Positions 27,009-35,595 of a stretch of DNA of 64,000 nucleotides are shown piece by piece; the stretch's first letter is position 1; the number at the start of each line of letters is the position of its first letter. The translations under genes and the position numbers were made by a program. Under the pieces are notes generated by a model that saw only the letters and a list, made by a program, of their open reading frames with translations, was not told where the DNA came from and made no database searches. The stretch comes from Brevundimonas lutea. GTDB taxonomy: Bacteria > Pseudomonadota > Alphaproteobacteria > Caulobacterales > Caulobacteraceae. The stretch covers positions 1-64,000 of the forward strand of contig NZ_QUOQ01000003.1 in assembly GCF_003704105.1 (NCBI RefSeq). Direction: 5' to 3'.

Positions 27009-27829
27009 CCAGTCTGCCGCTGGCCGAACTGGCCGGGCTGGTGGCGGCCCTGTTGGCGGCGGGGGTGCTGGCGGGGCTGGTGGCCGGGTTGTTCGGCGTC
27101 GGGGGCGGCACGGTGATGGTGCCGGCGCTGTTCTACGCCTTTTCGGTGCTGGGCGTGGGCGGCGAGCACAATCTGCATGTGGCGGTGGGGACGTCGCTGG
27201 CGGTCATCGTGGCGGTGTCGGTCCGATCGCTGGCCGCGCACAGGGGGCATGGCGCGGTCGATGAGACGGTGCTGCGCCAGTGGACGCCGTGGGTGGCTCT
27301 GGGCGGGCTGATCGGGGCGATCATCGCCGGATTCGCCTCGATGGCCGCGCTGGGCATCGTCTATGCGGCCTGTCTGATGCTGGTGGCGGCCCAGATGGGC
27401 CTGCTTCCTGAGCGGATAACGCTGAGGCGCGACTTGCCTGACGGCCCGCTGCGCGGCCTGCTGGGGACGCTGATCGGCCTGTTGTCGGCGATGATGGGGG
27501 TGGGCGGCGGCAGCCTGGGCGGCATGCTGATGACCCTGTGCGGTCGCCCCATCCACCAGGCGGTGGCGACCGCCTCGGGCTTCGGTCTGGCCATCGGCCT
27601 GCCGGCGGCGCTGGGGTTCATCGCCTTCGGTTGGAGCGCCGACGGACGGCCGCCGTTGTCCCTGGGGTTTGTCAATCTGCCCGGAGCCCTGATCATGGGC
27701 GTAGTGACCGTGGGCGTAGCCCCCTACGGCGCGCGGCTGGCCCACCGGCTGGATCGCCGCACCTTGCGCCGCGCCTTCGCGGTCTTCCTGGCGCTGACGG
27801 CGATCTCGGTGGTGGTGAAGGCGCTCTAG
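27005..27829 (+). CDS. TauE/SafE-family membrane transporter
   Basis: A 274-residue protein with about eight membrane segments. The family repeat G-x-x-x-G-x-G-G-G-x is present twice: AGLFGVGGGTVMVPAL near residue 30 and SAMMGVGGGSLGGML near residue 160. TauE/SafE proteins export small sulfur-containing or other organic anions such as sulfite or sulfoacetate; the substrate here is unknown. The GTG start overlaps the dus stop by four bases, and its own stop overlaps the convergent retropepsin gene by four bases. Confidence 0.92.
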   Translation: MTSLPLAELAGLVAALLAAGVLAGLVAGLFGVGGGTVMVPALFYAFSVLGVGGEHNLHVAVGTSLAVIVAVSVRSLAAHRGHGAVDETVLRQWTPWVALGGLIGAIIAGFASMAALGIVYAACLMLVAAQMGLLPERITLRRDLPDGPLRGLLGTLIGLLSAMMGVGGGSLGGMLMTLCGRPIHQAVATASGFGLAIGLPAALGFIAFGWSADGRPPLSLGFVNLPGALIMGVVTVGVAPYGARLAHRLDRRTLRRAFAVFLALTAISVVVKAL

Positions 27830-28347
27830 GCCGTCAGGGTCAGGCGATCGGGCGTGGCCTCGATCTTCGACAGGCGACCCAGATAGCTCATGCCCAGTAG
27901 GGACGTCTTGAGACCGCGCTCGACAACCAGGGCCTCGACGCCCGCCACCTCGACGCCATCGACCGAAACGGTTCGCAGCCGAACGCGAGCGGCGCGAGTT
28001 TCGCCGCCGGCGGTATGGACCACCTGGTCGAAGTCTGACGCGATCAGGCGATGACCCAGGCGCAACGCGTCGTCGCGGGTCAGGGCGACCGTGCTGGCGC
28101 CGGTATCGACCAGAAGCCGCACCCGCCGGCCGTCCATTTCGGCCTCGGCCCAATAGTGACCGTCGTCCGCGCGATCAACGCGCGCCACGCCGCCGGTGGC
28201 TGGTTTGGCAGGCGCGGCGACGGCGACGACCGGGGCCGGAACAGCCTCGCGATCGGACGCCATGGCCTCGAAGCCGTGGACGGTCAGCAGGGCGACGGAC
28301 GTGGCCACCGCTACAAGGCCCAGGGATGACAGGTCGATCCGCACCAT
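27826..28347 (-). CDS. Retropepsin-like aspartic protease, membrane-anchored
   Basis: A 173-residue protein with one N-terminal hydrophobic segment (LGLVAVATSVALLTV) and a clan AA aspartic protease domain. The active-site triad is in RLLVDTGASTVALT, and the flap and closing part reads LLGMSYLGRLSKIEATPDRL. It resembles the TIGR02281 family of single-domain bacterial retropepsins, which act as dimers in the periplasm; substrates are not known. ATG 28347 gives MVRIDLSSLG; a GTG nine bases upstream is also in frame. It follows the DUF1289 gene on the same strand with a gap of 114 bases. Confidence 0.9.
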   Translation of the reverse strand: MVRIDLSSLGLVAVATSVALLTVHGFEAMASDREAVPAPVVAVAAPAKPATGGVARVDRADDGHYWAEAEMDGRRVRLLVDTGASTVALTRDDALRLGHRLIASDFDQVVHTAGGETRAARVRLRTVSVDGVEVAGVEALVVERGLKTSLLGMSYLGRLSKIEATPDRLTLTA

Positions 28348-28461
28348 CGCACTCACGCACGCGCCGCTTCTGCGGCTGATGAGAGCCCTTATGAACCGAC
28401 GGCCGTATGAGTCCGGTGAAAAGACGTGCCTAGGCGAAGGTTAACGCGGGCGAGGCTCCGG

Positions 28462-28656
28462 TCACCGCATTTCGGGAGGCAGGCGGTCACGGCGAGACGG
28501 CAGGTCGGCCATGACCTGCTCGCGTCTCTCGTCAGTGAAGAGAGCCCATTCCGCGATCTCCGGCAGGGTGCGCAAGCAGCCCAGGCAGAGACCCGAGGCG
28601 CCGTCGACGACACAGACCTTGATGCACGGGGTGGCGATGGCTTTCGGAGGCGACAT
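28462..28656 (-). CDS. DUF1289 small cysteine protein
   Basis: A 64-residue protein with four cysteines in the DUF1289 spacing C-x3-C-x8-C-x2-C (Cys11, 15, 24, 27), then RTLPEIAEWALFTDERREQVMADLP. The start TPCIKVCVVD is characteristic. The pattern suggests a bound Fe-S cluster or zinc, but no function has been established for the family. The ATG at 28656 has a reasonable GGAG-like region upstream on its own strand, and the length fits the family. Confidence 0.9.
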   Translation of the reverse strand: MSPPKAIATPCIKVCVVDGASGLCLGCLRTLPEIAEWALFTDERREQVMADLPSRRDRLPPEMR

Positions 28657-28785
28657 CTTGAAAACGGCCTAGCTGGAAACCATCTCCGACGCGATGCGAA
28701 ACGACGAAGAGGGCGGTCCACGCCCCCAGTGATCGGCCCGAAAGGGCTCGCGTCTCCCTTCATCGTTCTTTCGAAAGGAGACCTC

Positions 28786-28944
28786 ATGAACGATCGAATC
28801 CACAGACTGCAGGACGCGCTGATGGGCTTCGCCCTGATGGGCGGAACGGCGCTGAACGTGCGGAACATGCCGGTCAACAGGCTGCGGCGTCGCCCGCTGG
28901 AGCGGCTGACCAACAGCCTGAAGGCGCCCAGAGCCGCCTTCTGA
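28786..28944 (+). CDS. 52-residue basic small protein, unknown
   Basis: The protein starts MNDRIHRLQDALMGFALMGG, has a short amphipathic or weakly hydrophobic middle (ALMGFALMGGTAL) and an Arg-rich second half (VNRLRRRPLERLTNSLKAP). Translation is well supported: AAGGAG (28775-28780) sits five bases before ATG 28786, and a strong intrinsic terminator begins 26 bases after the stop, so this is a self-contained monocistronic unit. I do not recognise a family. A membrane-associated or nucleic-acid-binding micro-protein would fit the composition. Confidence 0.65.
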   Translation: MNDRIHRLQDALMGFALMGGTALNVRNMPVNRLRRRPLERLTNSLKAPRAAF

Positions 28945-28969
28945 TCCCAACGGCCCTTGCGGTCCGACG

Positions 28970-28997
28970 CCCCGGTCTTCACCAAGGCCGGGGTTTT
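28970..28997 (+). terminator. Intrinsic terminator after the 52-residue protein gene
   Basis: Stem CCCCGGTCTT / AAGGCCGGGG (ten pairs with one T-G wobble), loop CACC, then TTTT. It ends 18 bases before the crotonase start. Confidence 0.8.
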
Positions 28998-29015
28998 GCA
29001 CGTCTGGAGCCGGGA

Positions 29016-29816
29016 ATGTCCGATCTGATCCGCACCGAACGCCGTGGCGGCGTCCTGATCTGGACCCTGGCCCGGCCCGACCGGCTGAACGCCCTACCGG
29101 ACCTCACCGATGGCGACGCATTCGCGGCGGCCTGCGACGCCGCCAACGGCGATGGCGACATCCGCTGCGTCGTGCTGACGGGGGAGGGCAGGGCGTTCTC
29201 GGCCGGGGGCGACCTGAAGGCCATGCGTGACCGCCGCGACCTGTTCGCAGGATCTGGCGCGGAAATCCGCGAGCGCTATCGCCGCGTCGTGCACCGGATC
29301 GTGCGCAGCCTATACGGACTGGAGTTGCCGCTGATCGCGGCGATCAACGGGCCGGCGATGGGGCTGGGCTGCGATATCGCCGGGCTGGCCGACATCCGGA
29401 TCGCCTCGGACCGGGCCAGCTTCGGCGTTCCATTTCTCAAGCTGGGGCTGATCCCGGGCGACGGGGGTTCGTGGCTGCTGCCGCGCAACATCGGCCATGC
29501 CCGGGCGGCGGAGATGTTGTTCACCGGCCGCAGCATCGACGCAGAGACGGCAGAGCGCTGGGGGCTGGTCAACCGGGTCGTGCCTCACGAGAGGCTGATG
29601 GCCGAGGCGCTGGCCGAGGCGGAGGTCGTGGCCGCCCAGCCGCCCCAGGCCCTGCGCATAGCCAAGTCACTGCTGCGTCAGGGTCGGGACATGAGCCTGG
29701 ACCAGATGCTGGAGCTGTCAGCGGCGACGCAGGCGCTGGCCCACCTGACCGACGACCACCGGGAAGGTGTCAGTGCGGTGATCGAGAAGCGGCCGGGGCG
29801 GTTCGAGGGTCGTTGA
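29016..29816 (+). CDS. Crotonase (enoyl-CoA hydratase/isomerase family)
   Basis: A 266-residue protein with the crotonase fold: oxyanion-hole blocks RAFSAGGDLKAM and AAINGPAMGLGCDIAG, then FGVPFLKLGLIPGDGGSWLLPR and a GLVNRVV helix region. The two glutamates that activate water in classical hydratases are not both present. The GGGCE position reads LGCD and the PEILLG position reads PFLKLG. The Asp in PGDGG is a possible substitute base. The enzyme may therefore be an isomerase, hydrolase or other CoA-ester enzyme rather than a plain hydratase. It lies alone, convergent with the ABC exporter genes. Confidence 0.88.
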   Translation: MSDLIRTERRGGVLIWTLARPDRLNALPDLTDGDAFAAACDAANGDGDIRCVVLTGEGRAFSAGGDLKAMRDRRDLFAGSGAEIRERYRRVVHRIVRSLYGLELPLIAAINGPAMGLGCDIAGLADIRIASDRASFGVPFLKLGLIPGDGGSWLLPRNIGHARAAEMLFTGRSIDAETAERWGLVNRVVPHERLMAEALAEAEVVAAQPPQALRIAKSLLRQGRDMSLDQMLELSAATQALAHLTDDHREGVSAVIEKRPGRFEGR

Positions 29817-29822
29817 CCCGGT

Positions 29823-30830
29823 TTAGCCGACCTTCTTCATGGCCCGTTCGGGCGGAACGCCGACCGAGGCTTCGCGAGGCGCGCCGGCGGCTTCGCCGGG
29901 CTTCATGAACTTGACCAGCACCCGCTGACCGATCAGCAGCGGCGCGTCGCCGGCCGAGACCACCACCTCGACCACACGCTCGTCCGACCGCTGGGACGGA
30001 TCGTCGGAGGCCAGTTTGCGGGCCCCGAACACCGCCGCGCGACGCATGACGGCGCCGACGTAGTTCTTGGATGGATCGCCCTCGGGCTGGATCTCCACGG
30101 CCTGGCCGGCGGAGATGCTGGGGATGTCGGCCTCGACGATTTCGGCGCGGACGATCCGCTCGGTATCCGGCTCCAGATCAAACATGGTCGAGACGTTCAG
30201 GGTCGAGGCGCCGGCGCCCGGGTTGGCATAGCGGCGCACGATCCGGCCCGCCGTCGGCGCGCGGATCACAGTCAGCTCCAGATTATAGGCGGCCTCACGC
30301 AGCCGGGCGCGGGCGGTCGCCACGGCGGCCTGCTGCGACTGGCGACGGGCCTGGGCGGTGGCGATGGCGTCGCGGGCCTGATCGATACGCTGGGCGGCGA
30401 TGAAATTGCTGTCGACCAGCCCCTGCAGACGCTCGAACTCGCGCTGGGCGGTGTTGATCTCGACGTCGGTCATGGCGATCTGGCTCTCGGCCTGGGCCAC
30501 CTCGGCCTGGGCGCGGGACAGGGCCAGGCGCGGCTCGTCGTCTTCCTGGCGGGCCAGAATCTGGCCGGCCACCACCATGTCACCCTCCTGAACCAGTACG
30601 TCGCGCACCACGCCGCCGCGCCTCGCCGCGACCTGGATCAGGCCGCCCTCGACATCGACGCGCCCATTGGCGATGGCGGCGTAAGGGCTTTCGACCTCCG
30701 TCTCCGCGGCCTTCTCGACGGCGGCGAGGCGCGCCTGGGCCGAGCGCTGCATGAACAGGAAGCCGCCGACGATCAGCACCAGCAGGATCAGGCCGATCCA
30801 GAGCCACTTGTTTTTCAGGAAGGCGGGCAT
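29823..30830 (-). CDS. HlyD/DevB-like periplasmic adaptor of an ABC exporter
   Basis: A 335-residue membrane-fusion protein. One N-terminal membrane anchor (residues 9-27, LWIGLILLVLIVGGFLFM) is followed by a lipoyl-like half (VRDVLVQEGDMVVAGQILA), a long coiled-coil hairpin rich in Ala/Gln/Arg (residues 100-185) and the second lipoyl half (TVIRAPTAGRIVRRYANPGAGAS), then a beta-barrel domain. It is the last gene of the permease-ATPase-adaptor operon, 20 bases after the ATPase gene. No outer membrane TolC-like gene is adjacent, so a channel encoded elsewhere would be needed. Confidence 0.9.
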   Translation of the reverse strand: MPAFLKNKWLWIGLILLVLIVGGFLFMQRSAQARLAAVEKAAETEVESPYAAIANGRVDVEGGLIQVAARRGGVVRDVLVQEGDMVVAGQILARQEDDEPRLALSRAQAEVAQAESQIAMTDVEINTAQREFERLQGLVDSNFIAAQRIDQARDAIATAQARRQSQQAAVATARARLREAAYNLELTVIRAPTAGRIVRRYANPGAGASTLNVSTMFDLEPDTERIVRAEIVEADIPSISAGQAVEIQPEGDPSKNYVGAVMRRAAVFGARKLASDDPSQRSDERVVEVVVSAGDAPLLIGQRVLVKFMKPGEAAGAPREASVGVPPERAMKKVG

Positions 30831-30850
30831 GGGCTTATCCGGTCACAAGA

Positions 30851-31609
30851 TCAGTGGTGGGACGCCAGGACGGCGTTGGGGTCGGGGACGCGGCGTTCAT
30901 CGCTGACGATCACGCCATCCTCGATGTGGATGACCCGGTCGGCCCAGGCCTCGAGGCGCGGGTCGTGGGTGACGCAGATGACGGCGGCGCCGTGATCGGA
31001 GGCCGCGCGGCGCAGCAGGCGGATGACCACCTGGCCGTTCTCGCCGTCCAGCGCCGAGGTCGGTTCGTCAGCGAACAGGATTTTCGGGTCCTTGGCGAGG
31101 GCGCGGGCGATGGCGACACGTTGCTTTTCGCCACCCGACAGCGACGACGGTTTCTGGTGAAGGCGTGGCCCCAGGCCGACCTCTTCCAGAGCGAGGGTGG
31201 CGCGCTTCCTGGCCCGATCCTTGGACAGGCCCTGATACTTCAACACTGTCTCGACCTGCTGCAGAGCCGTCAGGGCCGGGAACAGGTTGAAGCCCTGGAA
31301 GATGAAGCCGCAGTGGTCCAGGCGGAACTTGTCGATGCGGCCGGGCGACAGCTTCCAGAGATTGTCGACGTCCAGGGCGTCCACCTGTCCCTTTTCCGGC
31401 CGCAGCAGGCCGGACAGGGCCGCGATCAGGGTCGATTTGCCCGAGCCGGACGGGCCCATGACCATGGTCAGATCGCCGTGGCGGGCGTCGAAGTCCACGC
31501 CCTTCAGCACCTCGACGAAGCCACGGCCGCTCTTGAAGCGCTTGACCAGCCCCTTGGCCTCGACGGCGAAGTCGCCGTGGGCTCCGTGAACCTTGGTGTG
31601 GGCGTTCAT
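30851..31609 (-). CDS. ABC exporter ATPase (DevA/MacB-like)
   Basis: A 252-residue ATPase with Walker [15 protein letters not shown]-loop [16 protein letters not shown], signature [15 protein letters not shown], Walker [13 protein letters not shown] and [15 protein letters not shown]. The [10 protein letters not shown] block and the [12 protein letters not shown] region are typical of the LolD/MacB/DevA type III group, which drives mechanotransmission rather than substrate channelling. The ATG at 31609 overlaps the permease stop by four bases. It works with the permease at 31606-32778 and the adaptor downstream. Confidence 0.93.
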   Translation of the reverse strand: MNAHTKVHGAHGDFAVEAKGLVKRFKSGRGFVEVLKGVDFDARHGDLTMVMGPSGSGKSTLIAALSGLLRPEKGQVDALDVDNLWKLSPGRIDKFRLDHCGFIFQGFNLFPALTALQQVETVLKYQGLSKDRARKRATLALEEVGLGPRLHQKPSSLSGGEKQRVAIARALAKDPKILFADEPTSALDGENGQVVIRLLRRAASDHGAAVICVTHDPRLEAWADRVIHIEDGVIVSDERRVPDPNAVLASHH

Positions 31610-32778
31610 CGCAGCAGGTCCGCGGGTTGGCTCTTGCGCAGGATGCCGAGCGACAGGAGGCCGGAGAGCATGGCGATGGCGATCAGGCCGCCGCCGACGA
31701 TGATCAGAAGGATCGGGGGCAGGGCGATGATCACGGCGTTGGCCGAGGCCAAAAGGCCGATTAGCCACGTCAGGGTGATGGCCGCCACCACGCCGACGCA
31801 GCCGACCCAGAAGCTGAGCTCCAGCACGATGCGGCGGAGACTTCCCATGCTGACGCCCAAGGCGCGCAGGGAGGCGAATTCCTTGATGTTGGCCATGATG
31901 GCGCCGCGCAGGGTTTGCCAGGTGATGGCCACCCCGATGATGACGCCCAGCACCACACAGCCGCCGATGATGATGACCAGGATGCCTTCCTCGAACATGG
32001 CGTTGGCGTTGGCCTGGGCCAGTTCGTCACGCGTCCAGGCCTTCCACTGACCCTTACCCATGGCGTTGATCTGGGCGCTGACGATCTCCGGCTGGGATCC
32101 GTCGGCCAGCTTGACCATCAGCGGGCCGACGCGGGGTCCGGTGTCCGCCTGGCCCACGCGCCGTAGGGTATCGCGCGACATGACGATGGCCGGCTGCATC
32201 ATGCTGGGATAGCCGCTGAGCACCGCCGCCACGGTTACGGTCTGGCCGTTGTAGAGCGCCTTGTCGCCCAGCTTGACGCCCAGCTTGGGCAGGGTCGTTT
32301 CGTCGATCGCCACCGTGTAGGGCTGGCGCAGGGCGTCGACCAACTCCTCGGAATAGTCGGTCGGGATCGTCACCGCACCCTCATTGGTGTCGATGATCTG
32401 GGTCATGACAAAGTTCTGCTTGGGCGCGCCCATCTTTGCGCGCTCGGCCTGGCTCATCGTCGGATCGACGTCGCGCACCGACTGGAAGGTGCCGCCGGCC
32501 ATGTCGAAGGGCTGAACCTCGTCCACGGCGGGATGGTTGTAGACCTGAGGAATGAAGCGGCGCGGCACGCCCGAGGGGCCGCCGAACAGGGTCTTGGCGC
32601 CGGGCTGCATGATGATGATGTCGGCGCTGGAACGCTCGATCTGGGCGGTGAAGCCCTTGCCGATGCCGATGAACACGCCGGTCATGGCAAGCACCAGCAG
32701 GCCGGACAGCGCGAGCGCCATCACCGCCGCCATGTAGCGACGCCATTCATACAGAAGTGTGGCCAGAGCCAAGGACAT
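31606..32778 (-). CDS. ABC exporter permease, FtsX/DevC-like
   Basis: A 390-residue protein. One membrane segment at residues 17-40 (AAVMALALSGLLVLAMTGVF) is followed by a periplasmic domain of about 220 residues and three membrane segments near the C-terminus, the FtsX/MacB topology. SSADIIIMQPGAKTLFGG and LRALGVSMGSLRRIVLELSFW fit the DevC subgroup, whose second motif contacts the ATPase. It is the first gene of a three-gene minus-strand operon. The 80 bases upstream to the DUF938 gene give no clear promoter. Substrate unknown; glycolipid or antibiotic-type export is known in the wider family. Confidence 0.92.
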   Translation of the reverse strand: MSLALATLLYEWRRYMAAVMALALSGLLVLAMTGVFIGIGKGFTAQIERSSADIIIMQPGAKTLFGGPSGVPRRFIPQVYNHPAVDEVQPFDMAGGTFQSVRDVDPTMSQAERAKMGAPKQNFVMTQIIDTNEGAVTIPTDYSEELVDALRQPYTVAIDETTLPKLGVKLGDKALYNGQTVTVAAVLSGYPSMMQPAIVMSRDTLRRVGQADTGPRVGPLMVKLADGSQPEIVSAQINAMGKGQWKAWTRDELAQANANAMFEEGILVIIIGGCVVLGVIIGVAITWQTLRGAIMANIKEFASLRALGVSMGSLRRIVLELSFWVGCVGVVAAITLTWLIGLLASANAVIIALPPILLIIVGGGLIAIAMLSGLLSLGILRKSQPADLLR

Positions 32779-32858
32779 GGCGAACGCGAACCCCCGATAT
32801 CGCTCCCTGTCTGCGGGAAGAGGGGACGCCCGGTCGAGTTAAATCGGGGTAACGGTCG

Positions 32859-33494
32859 TCAGACCTTGCGGAACACCAGGCTCAGATTGTTGGCCGGCAT
32901 CTCGTGGCGGGCTTCGAAGGTCAGACCATTGTCGGCGGCGATCGCCTTAACCTCGTCGAGGTCGCGCAGGCCCCAGGACGGATCGCGCGCCTTCAAGCCC
33001 TCGTCGAAGGTCGCATTGGAGAGCGCGAGCGGGACGTCGGCTTCGCGGTACGGTCCATAGAGGAATAGCGCGCCGCCGGGCTTCAGCACCACGGCCGATC
33101 CCATCATCAGACCCTGGGTCGCCGCCCAGGGGCTGATGTGGATCAGGTTGATGGCCACAACCAGATCGTAGGGGCCTTCCATCGGCGGACGGGGCCATGA
33201 GGTCGGTGCGGCGGCGTCGACATCGAGCGCGGGCAGCAGATTGTCTCCGCCGTGAGCCGCCCGCCACGCCTCGATGCTGCGTCGAGCCTCCGGGTCCGGG
33301 TCGGTGGGTCGCCATTTCACGTCCTTGAGGACGCGCGAAAAGATGGCGGCGTGTTCTCCGGAGCCGGAGGCCAGCTCGAGAACCTCGGCGCCCGGACGCA
33401 CCAGCGGGGCGAGCACCTTGAGAATCGGCTCGGCGTTGCGTCCCACGGACGGTGAGGTGAGGGCGCCGGGCGGGAGATCGGGCAAGTCGGTCAT
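32859..33494 (-). CDS. DUF938 SAM-dependent methyltransferase-like protein
   Basis: A 211-residue class I methyltransferase fold. The SAM motif I is VLELASGSGEHAAIFSR, followed by WRPTDPDPEARRSIEAW and YDLVVAINLIHISPWAAT, which is the DUF938 signature, then KPGGALFLYGPYR. Substrate and role are not known. The start fits (ATG 33494), and 207 bases separate it from the divergent pckG gene. It precedes the ABC exporter operon on the same strand but at a distance of 80 bases, so co-transcription is uncertain. Confidence 0.9.
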   Translation of the reverse strand: MTDLPDLPPGALTSPSVGRNAEPILKVLAPLVRPGAEVLELASGSGEHAAIFSRVLKDVKWRPTDPDPEARRSIEAWRAAHGGDNLLPALDVDAAAPTSWPRPPMEGPYDLVVAINLIHISPWAATQGLMMGSAVVLKPGGALFLYGPYREADVPLALSNATFDEGLKARDPSWGLRDLDEVKAIAADNGLTFEARHEMPANNLSLVFRKV

Positions 33495-33701
33495 GCGCCC
33501 GACTTAGGCTCTATCGTCATCGCGCGCGACCGGAATTCGCCCCGATACTGAACTGTGGGCCAGTGTCGCGCACGAAACGTGCCGTGGTTGACGGCGGTGC
33601 ATCGCCGGTGCTTCCTCCCGCCTGTAACAGAGCGTGATCGATGCGATCGCGCGGTCACGGCGCCAGCAAGAGCGCCGGACCGGGAGCATCAGGAGACGGG
33701 C

Positions 33702-35549
33702 ATGAGCGAGCAAACCATTCCGGGATTAAGCCCGGCCCCGACGACGCATGCGGGTCTCCGGACCTGGGTCGCGGAGATCGCCGCCCTGACCAAACCGGCG
33801 CGCATCCACTGGTGCGACGGCTCCGAGGCCGAACGGGAGGCCATCGCCGCCGATCTGGTCGAGCGCGGCACCCTGATACCGCTGGATCCCGAAAAGAAGC
33901 CCGGCAGCTTCTACGCCGCCTCCGATCCCGGCGATGTCGCCCGGGTCGAGAGCCGCACCTTCATCTGCTCCGAGGAGAAGGCCGACGCCGGCCCGACCAA
34001 CAACTGGGCCGATCCGGCCGAGATGCGCGCGCGGCTGGACGGACTGTTCGACGGCTGCATGGCCGGGCGGACGATGTATGTCGTGCCCTTTTCCATGGGC
34101 CCGATCGGCTCGCCCATCAGCGCCTTGGGCGTCGAGCTGACCGACAGCGGCTATGTCGCCCTTTCGATGGGGGTGATGACCCGCATGGGGGCGCAGGCGC
34201 TCGAGGCCCTGGGAGAGGACGGCGTGTTCGTGCCCTGCATCCACACCTTGGGCGCGCCCCTGGCCGAGGGTCAGGCCGACGTCGCCTGGCCCTGCAATCC
34301 CGACAAGTGGATCGTCCATTTCCCCGAGAGCCGCGAGATCTGGTCTTACGGCTCCGGCTATGGCGGCAACGCCCTGTTGGGCAAGAAATGCTACGCCCTG
34401 CGTATCGCCTCGGTGATGGCCCGCGACGAGGGCTGGCTGGCCGAGCACATGCTGATCCTGAAGCTGACCGACCCGAAGCAGCGCGTGCACTATGTCGCCG
34501 CCGCCTTCCCCTCGGCCTGCGGCAAGACCAATCTTGCCATGCTCCAGCCGACGCTGCCGGGCTGGAAGGCCGAGACGGTGGGCGACGACATCGCCTGGAT
34601 GCGGTTCGACGATGACGGGCGGCTGTATGCAGTCAACCCCGAGGCCGGCTTCTTCGGCGTGGCGCCGGGGACGAGCGCGGAGACCAACGCCAACGCCATC
34701 GCCACCCTGGGCTCCAACACCATCTTCACCAACACCGCCCGCACCGCCGACGGCGACGTGTGGTGGGAGGGACTGACCAGGATCGCGCCCGAAGGCCTGA
34801 CAGACTGGAAGGGTCGCCCGTTTGATCCCGCGTGTGGTGAGCCGGCGGCCCACCCGAACGCCCGCTTCGCCGCCCCGGCCGGCCAGTGCCCGACCATCGC
34901 GCCGGAGTGGGAAGACCCGCGCGGCGTGCCGATCTCGGCCATCCTGTTCGGCGGCCGCCGCGCCTCCGCCGTGCCGCTGGTGACCCAGGCCTATGACTGG
35001 GCGCACGGCGTTTTCATGGGCTCGACCGTGGCCTCGGAAGGCACGGCGGCGGCGGAGAACGCCATCGGCGAGCTGCGCCGCGATCCTTTCGCCATGTTGC
35101 CCTTCTGCGGCTACAACATGGGCGATTATTTCGGCCATTGGCTGTCTATGGGCGAGGGGCGCGACCCGGCGCATCTGCCCAAGGTCTTCTTCGTCAACTG
35201 GTTCCGAAAAGACGATCAGGGACGATTTGTCTGGCCCGGCTTCGGCGACAATGTCCGCGTGCTGGACTGGATCGTCCGGCGGCTGGAGGACGAGGTCGGG
35301 GCGGTTGAGACGCCGATCGGCCTGACCCCCAAGCCAGGCCAGATCAACACCTCCGGCCTGACCCTGTCCGACGGTGCGATGGACACCCTGCTGGGCGTCG
35401 ATATCGACGTCTGGCGCGAGGAAGCGGCACTGATCCCGGCCTTCTACGATCGGTTCGGCGACCGTCTGCCCAAGGCGCTGTGGGAGCAGCACGCGGCGCT
35501 AGGACGGCGCCTCGACGAGGCCGAAAGCGCGCGCATGGCGGCCGAATAG
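33702..35549 (+). CDS. pckG: Phosphoenolpyruvate carboxykinase (GTP)
   Basis: A 615-residue enzyme that converts oxaloacetate and GTP to PEP, the entry step of gluconeogenesis. The nucleotide-binding P-loop with its reactive Cys is [37 protein letters not shown] and [19 protein letters not shown] are specific to the GTP-type family rather than to the ATP-type PckA of rhizobia. The ATG at 33702 has AGGAG at 33691-33695. In the 207-base divergent region, TTGACGG at 33588 followed after 15 bases by GCTTCCTC is a weak candidate for a Caulobacter-type housekeeping promoter. Confidence 0.97.
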   Translation: MSEQTIPGLSPAPTTHAGLRTWVAEIAALTKPARIHWCDGSEAEREAIAADLVERGTLIPLDPEKKPGSFYAASDPGDVARVESRTFICSEEKADAGPTNNWADPAEMRARLDGLFDGCMAGRTMYVVPFSMGPIGSPISALGVELTDSGYVALSMGVMTRMGAQALEALGEDGVFVPCIHTLGAPLAEGQADVAWPCNPDKWIVHFPESREIWSYGSGYGGNALLGKKCYALRIASVMARDEGWLAEHMLILKLTDPKQRVHYVAAAFPSACGKTNLAMLQPTLPGWKAETVGDDIAWMRFDDDGRLYAVNPEAGFFGVAPGTSAETNANAIATLGSNTIFTNTARTADGDVWWEGLTRIAPEGLTDWKGRPFDPACGEPAAHPNARFAAPAGQCPTIAPEWEDPRGVPISAILFGGRRASAVPLVTQAYDWAHGVFMGSTVASEGTAAAENAIGELRRDPFAMLPFCGYNMGDYFGHWLSMGEGRDPAHLPKVFFVNWFRKDDQGRFVWPGFGDNVRVLDWIVRRLEDEVGAVETPIGLTPKPGQINTSGLTLSDGAMDTLLGVDIDVWREEAALIPAFYDRFGDRLPKALWEQHAALGRRLDEAESARMAAE

Positions 35550-35595
35550 GCTTGCCAAGCCGTTCGCCGGGCGCGATCCAGCGCCCGTGCCGGCC

